Origin: Comamonadaceae bacterium
GTDB lineage: Bacteria; Pseudomonadota; Gammaproteobacteria; Burkholderiales; Burkholderiaceae_C
Assembly: GCA_947447235.1 (NCBI GenBank)
Contig: CANFJA010000004.1
Coordinates: forward strand, 1 to 32,003
Reading direction: 5' to 3'
DNA length: 32,003 bases
Positions 1 through 8,215 of the stretch are shown here, piece by piece. The position numbers and the translations under genes are program-made. The notes beneath the pieces were generated by a model. That model worked only from the letters and a program-made list of their open reading frames with translations, did no database searches and was not told the DNA's origin. Numbering within the stretch: the first letter of the stretch is position 1; each line of letters starts with the position of its first letter.

Positions 1-296
1 ATGTCGGCCTTGACGATGCCCCAGTGGTCCACGATGAGGGCGTTGGTGAGCACGGTGTCGACCGCGCCGCCGGCTTGCGGGCCGCTGCCGGTGCCATCAC
101 GCGTGCGCTGGCTTTGGGCCATGCCGTCGCGGATGGTTTTGCCTCCGCCAAATTTGACTTCTTCGCCATAGCCCCCGGCGCGCAGGGTGAAGTCTTGTTC
201 GACTTCAATCACCAGTTCGGTGTCGGCCAGACGAACCCGGTCGCCCACGGTGGGGCCAAACATTTCCGCGTACGCGCGTTTGCCAATCGTTGCCAT
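1..296 (-). CDS. ureC: urease subunit alpha, N-terminal part (runs off the left edge)
   Basis: Reverse-strand translation from ATG at 294-296: [63 protein letters not shown]..., typical UreC N-terminus; directly follows ureB. Confidence 0.95.
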   Translation of the reverse strand, partial: MATIGKRAYAEMFGPTVGDRVRLADTELVIEVEQDFTLRAGGYGEEVKFGGGKTIRDGMAQSQRTRDGTGSGPQAGGAVDTVLTNALIVDHWGIVKAD

Positions 297-625
297 CAGT
301 GTTGTCCTTTGACAGGGGCGTCGACTGCGCCGTTGACCAACCCACGAAACCCAAACACGTTGCGGTCACCGCCAAGGTCAACCAACTCCACTGTGCGTTG
401 TTGGCCGGGCTCGAAGCGCACGGCGGTGCCTGAGGCGATGTTCAAGCGCATGCCATGTGCTGCTGTGCGGTCAAAGCCCAGGGCGCCATTGGTTTCGGCG
501 AAATGGTAGTGTGAGCCCACTTGGATGGGGCGGTCGCCGGTGTTTTGCACCACCAGCGTCAGCGTGCGCCGTCCTGGGTTGAGGGTGTGTTCGCCCTCGT
601 CGATGAAGAGTTCTCCGGGTGTCAT
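296..625 (-). CDS. ureB: urease subunit beta
   Basis: [46 protein letters not shown]...; classic UreB motifs (PGE, [17 protein letters not shown]). Confidence 0.96.
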   Translation of the reverse strand: MTPGELFIDEGEHTLNPGRRTLTLVVQNTGDRPIQVGSHYHFAETNGALGFDRTAAHGMRLNIASGTAVRFEPGQQRTVELVDLGGDRNVFGFRGLVNGAVDAPVKGQH

Positions 626-637
626 GGGCGCCTCGCT

Positions 638-805
638 TTACTTGCCACGACCCGTGAACCACCACAGCAAAGCAGCCACAGCGACAGCGGCCACAAAGCC
701 CACCACATCGGTGGCGTGGTAGTGCGATGCACCTTCAATGCCATGGCCTTCGTGGGCCCAAGCACTCAGACTGAGTGCGCTCAACAGAGAAAGAAGTTTG
801 TTCAT
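638..805 (-). CDS. small His-rich secreted/membrane protein between ureA and ureB (HupE/UreJ N-terminus-like)
   Basis: ORF 638..838 with likely start at 805: MNKLLSLLSALSLSAWAHEGHGIEGASHYHATDVVGFVAAVAVAALLWWFTGRGK; signal-like N-terminus, HEGHG...HYH, one TM. Confidence 0.65.
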   Translation of the reverse strand: MNKLLSLLSALSLSAWAHEGHGIEGASHYHATDVVGFVAAVAVAALLWWFTGRGK

Positions 806-850
806 AGGGGCAGCTCCACAGCGTGTGACACGCAGCAAAAAAAAGCAAAT

Positions 851-1153
851 TCAAAGAATGGGTTGATGGACGGTGACGAGCTTGGTGCCGTCAGGAAAGG
901 TGGCTTCCACCTGAATGTCGGGAATCATCTCGGCCACGCCGTCCATCACGTCGGCGCGTGTGAGGACGTTACGACCTTCGCTCATGAGCTGTGCCACTGT
1001 TTTGCCGTCGCGTGCGCCTTCCATCACAGCGGCGCTGATCAGGGCCACGGCTTCGGGGTAGTTGAGTTTCAAGCCACGAGCTTGGCGCCTCTCAGCCAGC
1101 AAGGCGGCGGTGAAGATCAAGAGTTTGTCTTTTTCGCGGGGTGTGAGTTCCAT
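851..1153 (-). CDS. ureA: urease subunit gamma
   Basis: [57 protein letters not shown]...; textbook UreA. Confidence 0.97.
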   Translation of the reverse strand: MELTPREKDKLLIFTAALLAERRQARGLKLNYPEAVALISAAVMEGARDGKTVAQLMSEGRNVLTRADVMDGVAEMIPDIQVEATFPDGTKLVTVHQPIL

Positions 1154-1251
1154 GGCTTTTTCCTTGCAACTTGCATGCCCTATTGTCTGCTGGACTTGCG
1201 ACAGGAATGTGTGTGCATTGGTGCAAAAGCCCGAGATGGTGCATTTTTGAA

Positions 1252-1268
1252 TGCACTCAATCAGTGCG
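1252..1268. promoter_or_regulatory. NtrC-like enhancer site upstream of urtA
   Basis: TGCACTCAATCAGTGCG against NtrC consensus TGCACY-N5-RGTGCA (11 of 12 conserved positions); additional GGTGCA half sites at 1220-1225 and 1238-1243. Confidence 0.55.
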
Positions 1269-1380
1269 ATTTTGGATTTTTTGGGCTGAGCCCGTTCGAA
1301 GTTGGTGCGTCCTTGGGGCGTGATGGCTTTGTGACTGTCTCTTTATAGGGGCATGTCTGCGCGGTTGGGTCGCTGTGTGC

Positions 1381-1396
1381 TGGCACGGGCTTTGCA
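1381..1396 (+). promoter_or_regulatory. sigma54 (RpoN) -24/-12 promoter of urtA
   Basis: TGGCACGGGCTTTGCA is an exact match to TGGCACG-N4-TTGCW, 64 nt upstream of the urtA ATG. Confidence 0.8.
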
Positions 1397-1459
1397 GAAG
1401 GTGTTGGAGCGCGTCGAGTTGGTCCCGCGTGATGAATTTTCTAATTTGGAGTGAACCCC

Positions 1460-2734
1460 ATGATGAATCGTCGAGGAAACCTCAAGGCCCTGGCCGCAGC
1501 CGCTGCGCTGTCGGTGGGATCGTTCGTAGTCGCACCGCAAGCCTTTGCCGCAGACACCATCAAGGTGGGCGTGCTGCACAGCCTGTCGGGCACCATGGCC
1601 ATTTCTGAGACCGTGTTGAAAGACACCGTCTTGATGGCGATTGATGAGATCAACGCCAAAGGCGGCGTGTTGGGCAAAAAGCTCGAGCCCGTGGTGGTCG
1701 ACCCCGCCTCGAACTGGCCTTTGTTTGCCGAAAAAACCAAGCAGCTGCTCGGTCAAGACAAAGTCTCGGTGATCTTTGGTTGCTGGACCTCGGTGTCACG
1801 CAAGTCGGTGCTGCCCGTGGTCGAAGAAATGAACGGTTTGCTGTTCTACCCCGTGCAATACGAAGGTGAAGAACTCAGCAAGAACGTGTTCTACACCGGT
1901 GCTGCGCCCAACCAACAAGCCATCCCTGCGGTGGATTATTTGATGAGCAAAGATGGCGGCGCGGCCAAGCGCTGGGTCTTGCTGGGCACCGACTATGTGT
2001 ACCCCCGCACCACCAACAAAATCTTGCGCGCTTACCTCAAGAGCAAGGGCGTGAAAGACACTGACATCGACGAGAAATACACCCCGTTTGGCCACAGCGA
2101 TTACCAAACCATCGTGGCTGACATCAAGAAGTTCTCGGCTGGCGGCAAAACAGCGGTGGTGTCCACCATCAACGGTGACTCCAACGTGCCGTTCTACAAA
2201 GAGTTGGGCAACGCAGGCTTGAAAGCCAAAGACGTGCCGGTGGTGGCGTTCTCGGTGGGTGAAGAAGAGCTGCGCGGTGTGGACACCAAGCCGCTGGTGG
2301 GTCACTTGGCGGCATGGAACTACTTCATGAGCATCAAGAATCCGACCAACGATGCCTTCATCAAGAAGTGGAGCGACTACGCCAAGGCCAAGGGCATTGC
2401 GGGTCACAAAGACAAGCCATTGACCAACGACCCAATGGAAGCCACTTACATCGGCATCCACATGTGGAAGCAAGCGGTCGAGAAGGCCAAGAGCACGGAC
2501 GTGGACAAGGTGATTGCGGCCATGGCCGGTCAGACCTTCACGGCACCGAGCGGCATCACCAGCAAGATGGATGAGAAGAACCACCACTTGCACAAGTCGG
2601 TGTTCATTGGCGAGATCAAGGCCGATGGCCAGTTCAACGTGGTGTGGAAGACACCCGGTCCAGTCAAGGCCAAGCCATGGAGCCCGTTCATTGAAGGCAA
2701 CGACAAGAAGCCTGATGAGCCGGTGAAGAAGTAA
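1460..2734 (+). CDS. urtA: urea ABC transporter substrate-binding protein
   Basis: MMNRRGNLKALAAAAALSVGSFVVAPQAFAADTIKVGVLHSLSGTMAISETVLKDT...; UrtA signature, GGAG ribosome-binding site upstream; first of a five-gene urt operon. Confidence 0.95.
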   Translation: MMNRRGNLKALAAAAALSVGSFVVAPQAFAADTIKVGVLHSLSGTMAISETVLKDTVLMAIDEINAKGGVLGKKLEPVVVDPASNWPLFAEKTKQLLGQDKVSVIFGCWTSVSRKSVLPVVEEMNGLLFYPVQYEGEELSKNVFYTGAAPNQQAIPAVDYLMSKDGGAAKRWVLLGTDYVYPRTTNKILRAYLKSKGVKDTDIDEKYTPFGHSDYQTIVADIKKFSAGGKTAVVSTINGDSNVPFYKELGNAGLKAKDVPVVAFSVGEEELRGVDTKPLVGHLAAWNYFMSIKNPTNDAFIKKWSDYAKAKGIAGHKDKPLTNDPMEATYIGIHMWKQAVEKAKSTDVDKVIAAMAGQTFTAPSGITSKMDEKNHHLHKSVFIGEIKADGQFNVVWKTPGPVKAKPWSPFIEGNDKKPDEPVKK

Positions 2735-2758
2735 GCGTTTCTCCTGGGTATGAACTTT

Positions 2759-2786
2759 GGGGGAGGGCGGTGCTCTCCCCCTTTTT
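2759..2786 (+). terminator. intercistronic hairpin plus T-tract (attenuator/partial terminator) between urtA and urtB
   Basis: GGGGGAG-(9 nt)-CTCCCCC followed by TTTTT. Confidence 0.65.
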
Positions 2787-2792
2787 ACTGGA

Positions 2793-4376
2793 ATGTCGAT
2801 GAATCGATTGGCCTACTTTGGAATCGTGTGCGGACTGCTGTGGAGCGCGCATGCGCATGCGCTGACCGCAGAGCAGGCACGCGCCTTGACAGTGGGTGAG
2901 ACCGATGCGCGCATCACGGCTTTGCAACAAGCCCTGGCGTCTCCTGATGAAAAAACGGCTGGCTTCTTGCAAGCGATGGCAGACGATGCCGTCAAGCTCA
3001 GCGGAGCGCAGGTGCTGGTGGTGCGCGAAGGCCAGGCCACCGACCCGGTGACCGGCAGCGCCATGGCCTTGCCTGACGGCACAGAGGATGTGATCAACAA
3101 CAACCGCATGCGCGGTGAAATAGATTCCGCCTTGGCTGCCTTGCAATTGCTCAGCCCCGATGCGGCCAAGCGCTTGGCTGCGGTGAATGCTTTGCTCAAA
3201 GAGCCAGACCCGACCAAGCTGCCCATGTTGGAGAAAGCATTGAGCGCAGAGGCCGATGCCAAAGTCAAAGCACAGATGCTGCTGGCCCGCGCTGCCGTGA
3301 TGCTCAACAGTGACAAGGCAGAGGAACGCTTGGCCTCGGCCAAGGCCTTGGCAGAGAGCCAAACGCCTGACACCCAGTTGTTGCTCAACCAACGCTTGAG
3401 CCAAGAAGAAGACAAACTCGTGCGTGCGCAGCTGGAGTCGTCGTTGCGCACCATCCAGTCGGCCTTGAATTGGGGCGAGAAGCTGGGGGCTTTGTTCACG
3501 GGCATCAGCTTGGGTTCTATTTTGTTGTTGGTGGCCCTAGGGTTGGCCATCACCTACGGTTTGATGGGCGTGATCAACATGGCCCATGGCGAGCTGATGA
3601 TGATTGGTGCTTATGCCACTTACGTGGTGCAAGGTGTGTTCCGTCAGTACCTGCCTGGCGCGTTTGATGCCTATTTGTTGGTGGCGGTGCCCGCTTCATT
3701 TTTGGCGGCAGCCTTGGTCGGCGCTCTGCTCGAACGTGCGGTGCTGCGCCATTTGTATGGCCGCCCACTCGAGACATTGCTGGCGACGTGGGGCATCAGC
3801 TTGGTGTTGATGCAAGGGGTGCGCACCGTGTTTGGCGCACAAAACGTGGGCGTGGAAAACCCATCGTGGATGAGCGGGGGTGTGCAGTTGCTGGCCAATT
3901 TGTCGCTGCCCTACAACCGCTTGGTCATCATTGCCTTTGCGCTGTGTGTGCTGGTAGGCATGACCTTGTTGATTGGCAAAACACGCCTGGGTTTGTTTGT
4001 GCGTGGTGTCACGCAAAACCGGCCCATGGCGTCGGCCTTGGGGGTGAACACCGCGCGCATTGACACCTATGCGTTTTCGCTGGGTTGCGGCATTGCGGGT
4101 CTGGCCGGTTGTGCCCTGAGCCAAATTGGCAACGTGGGCCCTGACCTGGGTCAAAGCTATATCGTGGACGCGTTCATGGTGGTGGTGCTCGGCGGCGTAG
4201 GCCAGTTGGCGGGCACGGTATACGCCGCCTTGGGACTGGGCTTGATGAACAAATTGCTCGAAGGTTTGGCGGGTGCCGTGCTCGCCAAGATCGCGGTGTT
4301 GGTGTTCATCATCGTCTTCATCCAAAAACGTCCGCAAGGCTTGTTTGCCATGAAAGGCCGCAGTGCGGAGGCTTGA
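2793..4376 (+). CDS. urtB: urea ABC transporter permease UrtB (with N-terminal periplasmic extension)
   Basis: C-terminal LivH-like permease (ALGLAITYGLMGVINMAHGELMMIGAYATYVVQ); long Ala-rich helical N-terminal region after a signal-like segment. Start estimated (2793 or 2799). Confidence 0.94.
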   Translation: MSMNRLAYFGIVCGLLWSAHAHALTAEQARALTVGETDARITALQQALASPDEKTAGFLQAMADDAVKLSGAQVLVVREGQATDPVTGSAMALPDGTEDVINNNRMRGEIDSALAALQLLSPDAAKRLAAVNALLKEPDPTKLPMLEKALSAEADAKVKAQMLLARAAVMLNSDKAEERLASAKALAESQTPDTQLLLNQRLSQEEDKLVRAQLESSLRTIQSALNWGEKLGALFTGISLGSILLLVALGLAITYGLMGVINMAHGELMMIGAYATYVVQGVFRQYLPGAFDAYLLVAVPASFLAAALVGALLERAVLRHLYGRPLETLLATWGISLVLMQGVRTVFGAQNVGVENPSWMSGGVQLLANLSLPYNRLVIIAFALCVLVGMTLLIGKTRLGLFVRGVTQNRPMASALGVNTARIDTYAFSLGCGIAGLAGCALSQIGNVGPDLGQSYIVDAFMVVVLGGVGQLAGTVYAALGLGLMNKLLEGLAGAVLAKIAVLVFIIVFIQKRPQGLFAMKGRSAEA

Positions 4377-4377
4377 C

Positions 4378-5505
4378 ATGAACACCACCACTTCTATGAA
4401 TGCAACTCCTGTGAATTTGCCTGCCGCACCCTCTTTGCTGGGGCGCGCTGGATGGGCTTTTTTCTTGGCCGCTGTGGTGGCCCTGTGCGCCGTGGTGCCC
4501 CTGCTCAATCTGTGGGTGCCTGCGGGCAGTGTGTTTCACATGAGCGACTTTGCGGTGGCTTTGGTGGGCAAGATCATGTGCTACGCCATCTGCGCGCTGG
4601 CGATGGATTTGATCTGGGGCTACACCGGCATTTTGTCGTTGGGGCACGGCCTGTTCTTTGCCTTGGGTGGTTATGTGATGGGCATGTACCTGATGCGCCA
4701 GATTGGCACCGACGGCAACTACAAAAGCAACTTGCCCGACTTCATGGTGTTTCTCGACTGGAAAACCTTGCCTTGGCACTGGACCTTCAGCGACAGCTTC
4801 ATCGCCACCTTGATCTTGATCGTGGCAGTGCCCGGTGTGCTGGCCTGGGTGTTTGGGTACTTCGCGTTTCGCTCGCGCATCAAAGGCGTGTACTTTTCGA
4901 TCATCACGCAGGCTTTGACGTTTGCCGCGATGCTGCTGTTCTTTCGCAATGAAACCGGCTTTGGTGGCAACAACGGGTTCACCGACTTCAAACGTGTGTT
5001 GGATTTGCCCATTGCGACGCCGACGATGCGCATGACTTTGTTCGTCTTGACAGCAAGCATGTTGCTGTTGTGCTTTTTGTTTGCCCGCTGGTTGGTACAA
5101 AGCAAATTTGGCCGTGTGCTGCAAGCCATTCGCGATGCCGAGAGTCGGGTGATGTTTTCGGGCTATTCGCCCTTGCCCTACAAGCTGACCATTTGGGTGA
5201 TCTCTGCGGTGATGTGTGGCATTGCTGGCGCTTTGTATGTGCCACAAGTGGGCATCATCAATCCGAGCGAGATGAGCCCGGCCAACTCCATTGAGATGGC
5301 CGTGTGGGCGGCAGTGGGCGGACGCGCCACCCTGATTGGCCCCATCGTGGGCGCCTTCTTGGTCAACGGTGCCAAGAGCTGGTTGACCGTGACAGCACCC
5401 GAATTTTGGTTGTACTTTTTGGGCGCTTTGTTCATTGGGGTCACGCTGTATCTGCCGCAAGGTGTGATGGGCTGGCTCAACAAGCGTGCAGGAGACAAAG
5501 CATGA
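4378..5505 (+). CDS. urtC: urea ABC transporter permease UrtC
   Basis: LivM-like: CYAICALAMDLIWGYTGILSLGHGLFFALGGYVMGMYLM; start refined to ATG at 4378 right after the urtB stop. Confidence 0.94.
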   Translation: MNTTTSMNATPVNLPAAPSLLGRAGWAFFLAAVVALCAVVPLLNLWVPAGSVFHMSDFAVALVGKIMCYAICALAMDLIWGYTGILSLGHGLFFALGGYVMGMYLMRQIGTDGNYKSNLPDFMVFLDWKTLPWHWTFSDSFIATLILIVAVPGVLAWVFGYFAFRSRIKGVYFSIITQALTFAAMLLFFRNETGFGGNNGFTDFKRVLDLPIATPTMRMTLFVLTASMLLLCFLFARWLVQSKFGRVLQAIRDAESRVMFSGYSPLPYKLTIWVISAVMCGIAGALYVPQVGIINPSEMSPANSIEMAVWAAVGGRATLIGPIVGAFLVNGAKSWLTVTAPEFWLYFLGALFIGVTLYLPQGVMGWLNKRAGDKA

Positions 5506-6374
5506 CGCCCGATTTGTTTGAACAAGGCGCTGAACGCTTGGCTCAACACCAAGCGCGCCTGACGCCAGAGGTGAATTCGGGTGACCGCAGCGCGGGCTAT
5601 GGCCGCGTGCATGAGCCTGGCTCGTTGGATGTGACGCACGGCCGCATTTTGTATTTGGAAGATGTGAGCGTGAGCTTCGATGGCTTCAAGGCCATCAATC
5701 ATTTGTCACTCGACATCGCGCCGGGCGAGTTGCGCTGCATCATTGGCCCCAACGGTGCGGGCAAGACCACGATGATGGACATCATCACGGGCAAAACCAG
5801 ACCCGACTCGGGGCAGGTATTTTTTGGCAGCACCATCGACTTGCTGCGGCACAACGAGCCTGAGATTGCCCAGTTGGGCATTGGCCGCAAGTTTCAAAAG
5901 CCCACCGTGTTTGAACACCTGAGTGTGTTTGAAAACCTGGAACTGGCCTTGAAGACGCACAAAGGCGTGGCGGCGTCGATGTTTTTCAAACTCAACGGCA
6001 TTCAACGTGACCGTTTGAGCGAGGTGTTGCACACCATCCACCTGGAAGACAGCGTCACGCGCCAAGCGGGCAACCTGAGCCATGGCCAAAAACAGTGGCT
6101 GGAGATTGGCATGTTGCTCATGCAAGATCCCAAGCTCTTATTGCTCGATGAACCCGTGGCTGGCATGACCGACTTTGAAACCGAGCGCACAGCCGAGTTG
6201 TTCTTGACCCTCAAGGGCAAACATTCGTTGATGGTGGTCGAGCACGACATGAGTTTCATCAACACCATCTCTGACATCGTGACCGTGTTGTGCGACGGCT
6301 CGGTGCTGGCGCAGGGCACGCTCGATCAGGTGCAAGCCGATGAGCGTGTGATTGAGGTCTATTTGGGACGATGA
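5502..6374 (+). CDS. urtD: urea ABC transporter ATP-binding protein UrtD
   Basis: Walker A GPNGAGKTT, LSHGQKQWLEIGMLL, Walker B LLLLDEPVAGM; ATGA overlap with urtC. Confidence 0.94.
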   Translation: MTPDLFEQGAERLAQHQARLTPEVNSGDRSAGYGRVHEPGSLDVTHGRILYLEDVSVSFDGFKAINHLSLDIAPGELRCIIGPNGAGKTTMMDIITGKTRPDSGQVFFGSTIDLLRHNEPEIAQLGIGRKFQKPTVFEHLSVFENLELALKTHKGVAASMFFKLNGIQRDRLSEVLHTIHLEDSVTRQAGNLSHGQKQWLEIGMLLMQDPKLLLLDEPVAGMTDFETERTAELFLTLKGKHSLMVVEHDMSFINTISDIVTVLCDGSVLAQGTLDQVQADERVIEVYLGR

Positions 6375-7105
6375 GTGGCACCATGAATTCAATGAGCAAC
6401 AAGGACCAGCCACTGCTTCAAGTGGCCAATGTCAACCAGTATTACGGCGGCTCACACATCTTGCGTGATGTGAGTTTTGAGGCCCACTTAGGCCGCATCA
6501 CCGTGCTGTTGGGCCGCAACGGGGTAGGTAAAACCACACTGCTGAAATCACTCATGGGTTTGGTGCCTATTCGCAATGGCAGCATGGCGCTCAATGGTCA
6601 AACCATTGAACGTGCCACGCCCTATGAGCGCGCCCGTGCAGGCATTGGCTATGTGCCACAAGGTCGTGAAATATTTGCGCGTCTCACCGTTGAAGACAAT
6701 TTGCGCATGGGGTTGGCGACACAGCCCGCGGGTACGGCCATCCCAACCGAGTTGTTTGAGCTGTTTCCCGTGCTCCAACAAATGCTGCACCGCCGAGGGG
6801 GGGACTTGTCGGGTGGCCAGCAACAGCAGTTGGCCATTGCGCGTGCACTGGCCTCATCGCCCAAATTGTTGGTGTTGGATGAGCCGACCGAGGGCATTCA
6901 GCCCAGCATCATCAAAGACATCGGCCGTGTGATTCGCATGTTGGCCGGTCGAGGTGACATGGCGATCTTGTTGTGCGAGCAGTACTACGACTTTGCCGAG
7001 GAACTCGCCGACGAGTACTTGGTGATGGAGCGTGGCGAGGTGATTGCGCGAGGTGCGGGCCGAGACATGCAAGCCAACGGCGTGCGTCAACTGGTGGCGA
7101 TTTAA
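6371..7105 (+). CDS. urtE: urea ABC transporter ATP-binding subunit UrtE
   Basis: GRNGVGKTTLLKSLMGL, LSGGQQQQLAIARAL, LLVLDEPTEGIQPSI; overlaps urtD stop. Start could be internal (6383 or 6392). Confidence 0.93.
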   Translation: MSGTMNSMSNKDQPLLQVANVNQYYGGSHILRDVSFEAHLGRITVLLGRNGVGKTTLLKSLMGLVPIRNGSMALNGQTIERATPYERARAGIGYVPQGREIFARLTVEDNLRMGLATQPAGTAIPTELFELFPVLQQMLHRRGGDLSGGQQQQLAIARALASSPKLLVLDEPTEGIQPSIIKDIGRVIRMLAGRGDMAILLCEQYYDFAEELADEYLVMERGEVIARGAGRDMQANGVRQLVAI

Positions 7106-7124
7106 ATCGGCTGCCAGTCAGCGA

Positions 7125-7958
7125 TCACATGGCCCAAATACGCGGGGCTGTGTCACCCATCTGCCACAGGCCTCGACGCCAGGCAGCCCACACGGCGCGC
7201 AGCAACTGCTGGGCGGGCTCCACCAAGGGCGAGAGGGTGCGCAGCACCACCACACGCGGGTGTGGCGAGGTGACGCCGGCTTGCACGCCTGCTACCGATT
7301 CGCCCAATGCTTCGCGGGCCAAGCTGAGTGCCAGTTCGCGCCGCTCTCGGTTCAAATCGGCACCGCAGGCAAACACCAGGGTGGCCATGCACCTCTGGCC
7401 TGCCAGCCCCAAGGGGCCATTGAGCAAGCGAAGGTCTTGCGCGTCAATCAGTCCACGCTCTAACCACACACCTTTGATTTCCAGGTGCTGCTGCAGCTGG
7501 CCGTGTTCAAACGGCAAATTGGCGTTGGGCAAGCCCAGTGCGGTGATGTCCCAAGCCATCAACTCGGCGCTGTCTGCCATGTCGAAGCTGGCTTGGTTGA
7601 GCCCATGGCAGCCGTTGTAGGCGATGGTCTCGAGCGGCAACCACTCCAGTCGGCTGTGTTCACCCAATCGCGCGTGAACTTGCTGTGTGGCCAAGCCGTT
7701 TTCGCTGCGGTAAAAACGGGTGGCTCCTGGAGTGGTGATGAGGCCGTGGCTGTGGGCGTCGAGCTGAACCTGGATGTTCAAGGTATCGCCTCCGACCAGG
7801 CCGCCAGGTGGGTGAACCAAGACGTTGTGGCACACACGATCACCCTCCGGATAGAGGCTTTGCAGCACCCGCAAGGGGCCTTGGTGCTCAAAACGAACAA
7901 CCGTGCGAGGTCCCGAGGTGGCATAAGCAAGAGAGAGTTTGGCGTGCCAACCGATCAT
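7125..7958 (-). CDS. ureD: urease accessory protein UreD
   Basis: MIGWHAKLSLAYATSGPRTVVRFEHQGPLRVLQSLYPEGDRVCHNVLVHPPGGLVGGDTLNIQVQLDAHSHGLITTPGATRFYRS...; UreD/UreH family. Confidence 0.95.
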   Translation of the reverse strand: MIGWHAKLSLAYATSGPRTVVRFEHQGPLRVLQSLYPEGDRVCHNVLVHPPGGLVGGDTLNIQVQLDAHSHGLITTPGATRFYRSENGLATQQVHARLGEHSRLEWLPLETIAYNGCHGLNQASFDMADSAELMAWDITALGLPNANLPFEHGQLQQHLEIKGVWLERGLIDAQDLRLLNGPLGLAGQRCMATLVFACGADLNRERRELALSLAREALGESVAGVQAGVTSPHPRVVVLRTLSPLVEPAQQLLRAVWAAWRRGLWQMGDTAPRIWAM

Positions 7959-7985
7959 GCGGTCAGGATATCTGAGTCGCAGGCC

Positions 7986-8195
7986 TCATGCGTCAGGATC
8001 GTCGGTGTTTTTATTTTTTCTTTTGAGGAAAATTTTGTAGAGGGCATAGACCGCGAGCACGGCAGCCAACCCACACACCACCACCTCAGCCAACGTCATC
8101 TCTTGAACGAACCACTCGAGATAGTCGTAGGTCGAGAGTGGCGTGTAGACGTCGGGGTTTTCTTGCTTGTATTTTTGGTAAGCGCCGTTGTCCAT
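7986..8195 (-). CDS. 69-aa single-TM hypothetical protein, last gene of the ion-channel locus
   Basis: MDNGAYQKYKQENPDVYTPLSTYDYLEWFVQEMTLAEVVVCGLAAVLAVYALYKIFLKRKNKNTDDPDA; one hydrophobic span with a basic/acidic tail; 20 nt after the upstream channel gene. Confidence 0.65.
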   Translation of the reverse strand: MDNGAYQKYKQENPDVYTPLSTYDYLEWFVQEMTLAEVVVCGLAAVLAVYALYKIFLKRKNKNTDDPDA

Positions 8196-8215
8196 AGGGG
8201 TAGGTCCGTGTGAAT

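Noticed and set aside
1165-1180. Sigma54-like sequence on the minus strand (GGGCATGCAAGTTGCA) upstream of ureA
   Set aside because: Two mismatches, and the predicted start would be at about 1154, adjacent to the ureA ATG at 1153, leaving the ribosome-binding site untranscribed; unlikely unless ureA is leaderless.
521-1348. 275-aa plus-strand ORF across ureB-ureA and the intergenic region
   Set aside because: Overlaps three supported minus-strand genes and the regulatory region; low-complexity translation.
1796-2593. 265-aa minus-strand ORF antisense to urtA
   Set aside because: Shadow ORF; urtA is unambiguous.
3696-4508. 270-aa minus-strand ORF antisense to urtB/urtC
   Set aside because: Shadow ORF with no recognisable domain.
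4318-5460. 380-aa minus-strand ORF antisense to urtC
   Set aside because: His/Gln-rich shadow ORF opposite a clearly conserved permease; produced by the codon bias of the sense gene.
7098-7109. 12-bp palindrome CGATTTAAATCG at the urtE stop codon
   Set aside because: Short, within/adjacent to the coding end, no T-tract; not convincing as a terminator or site.
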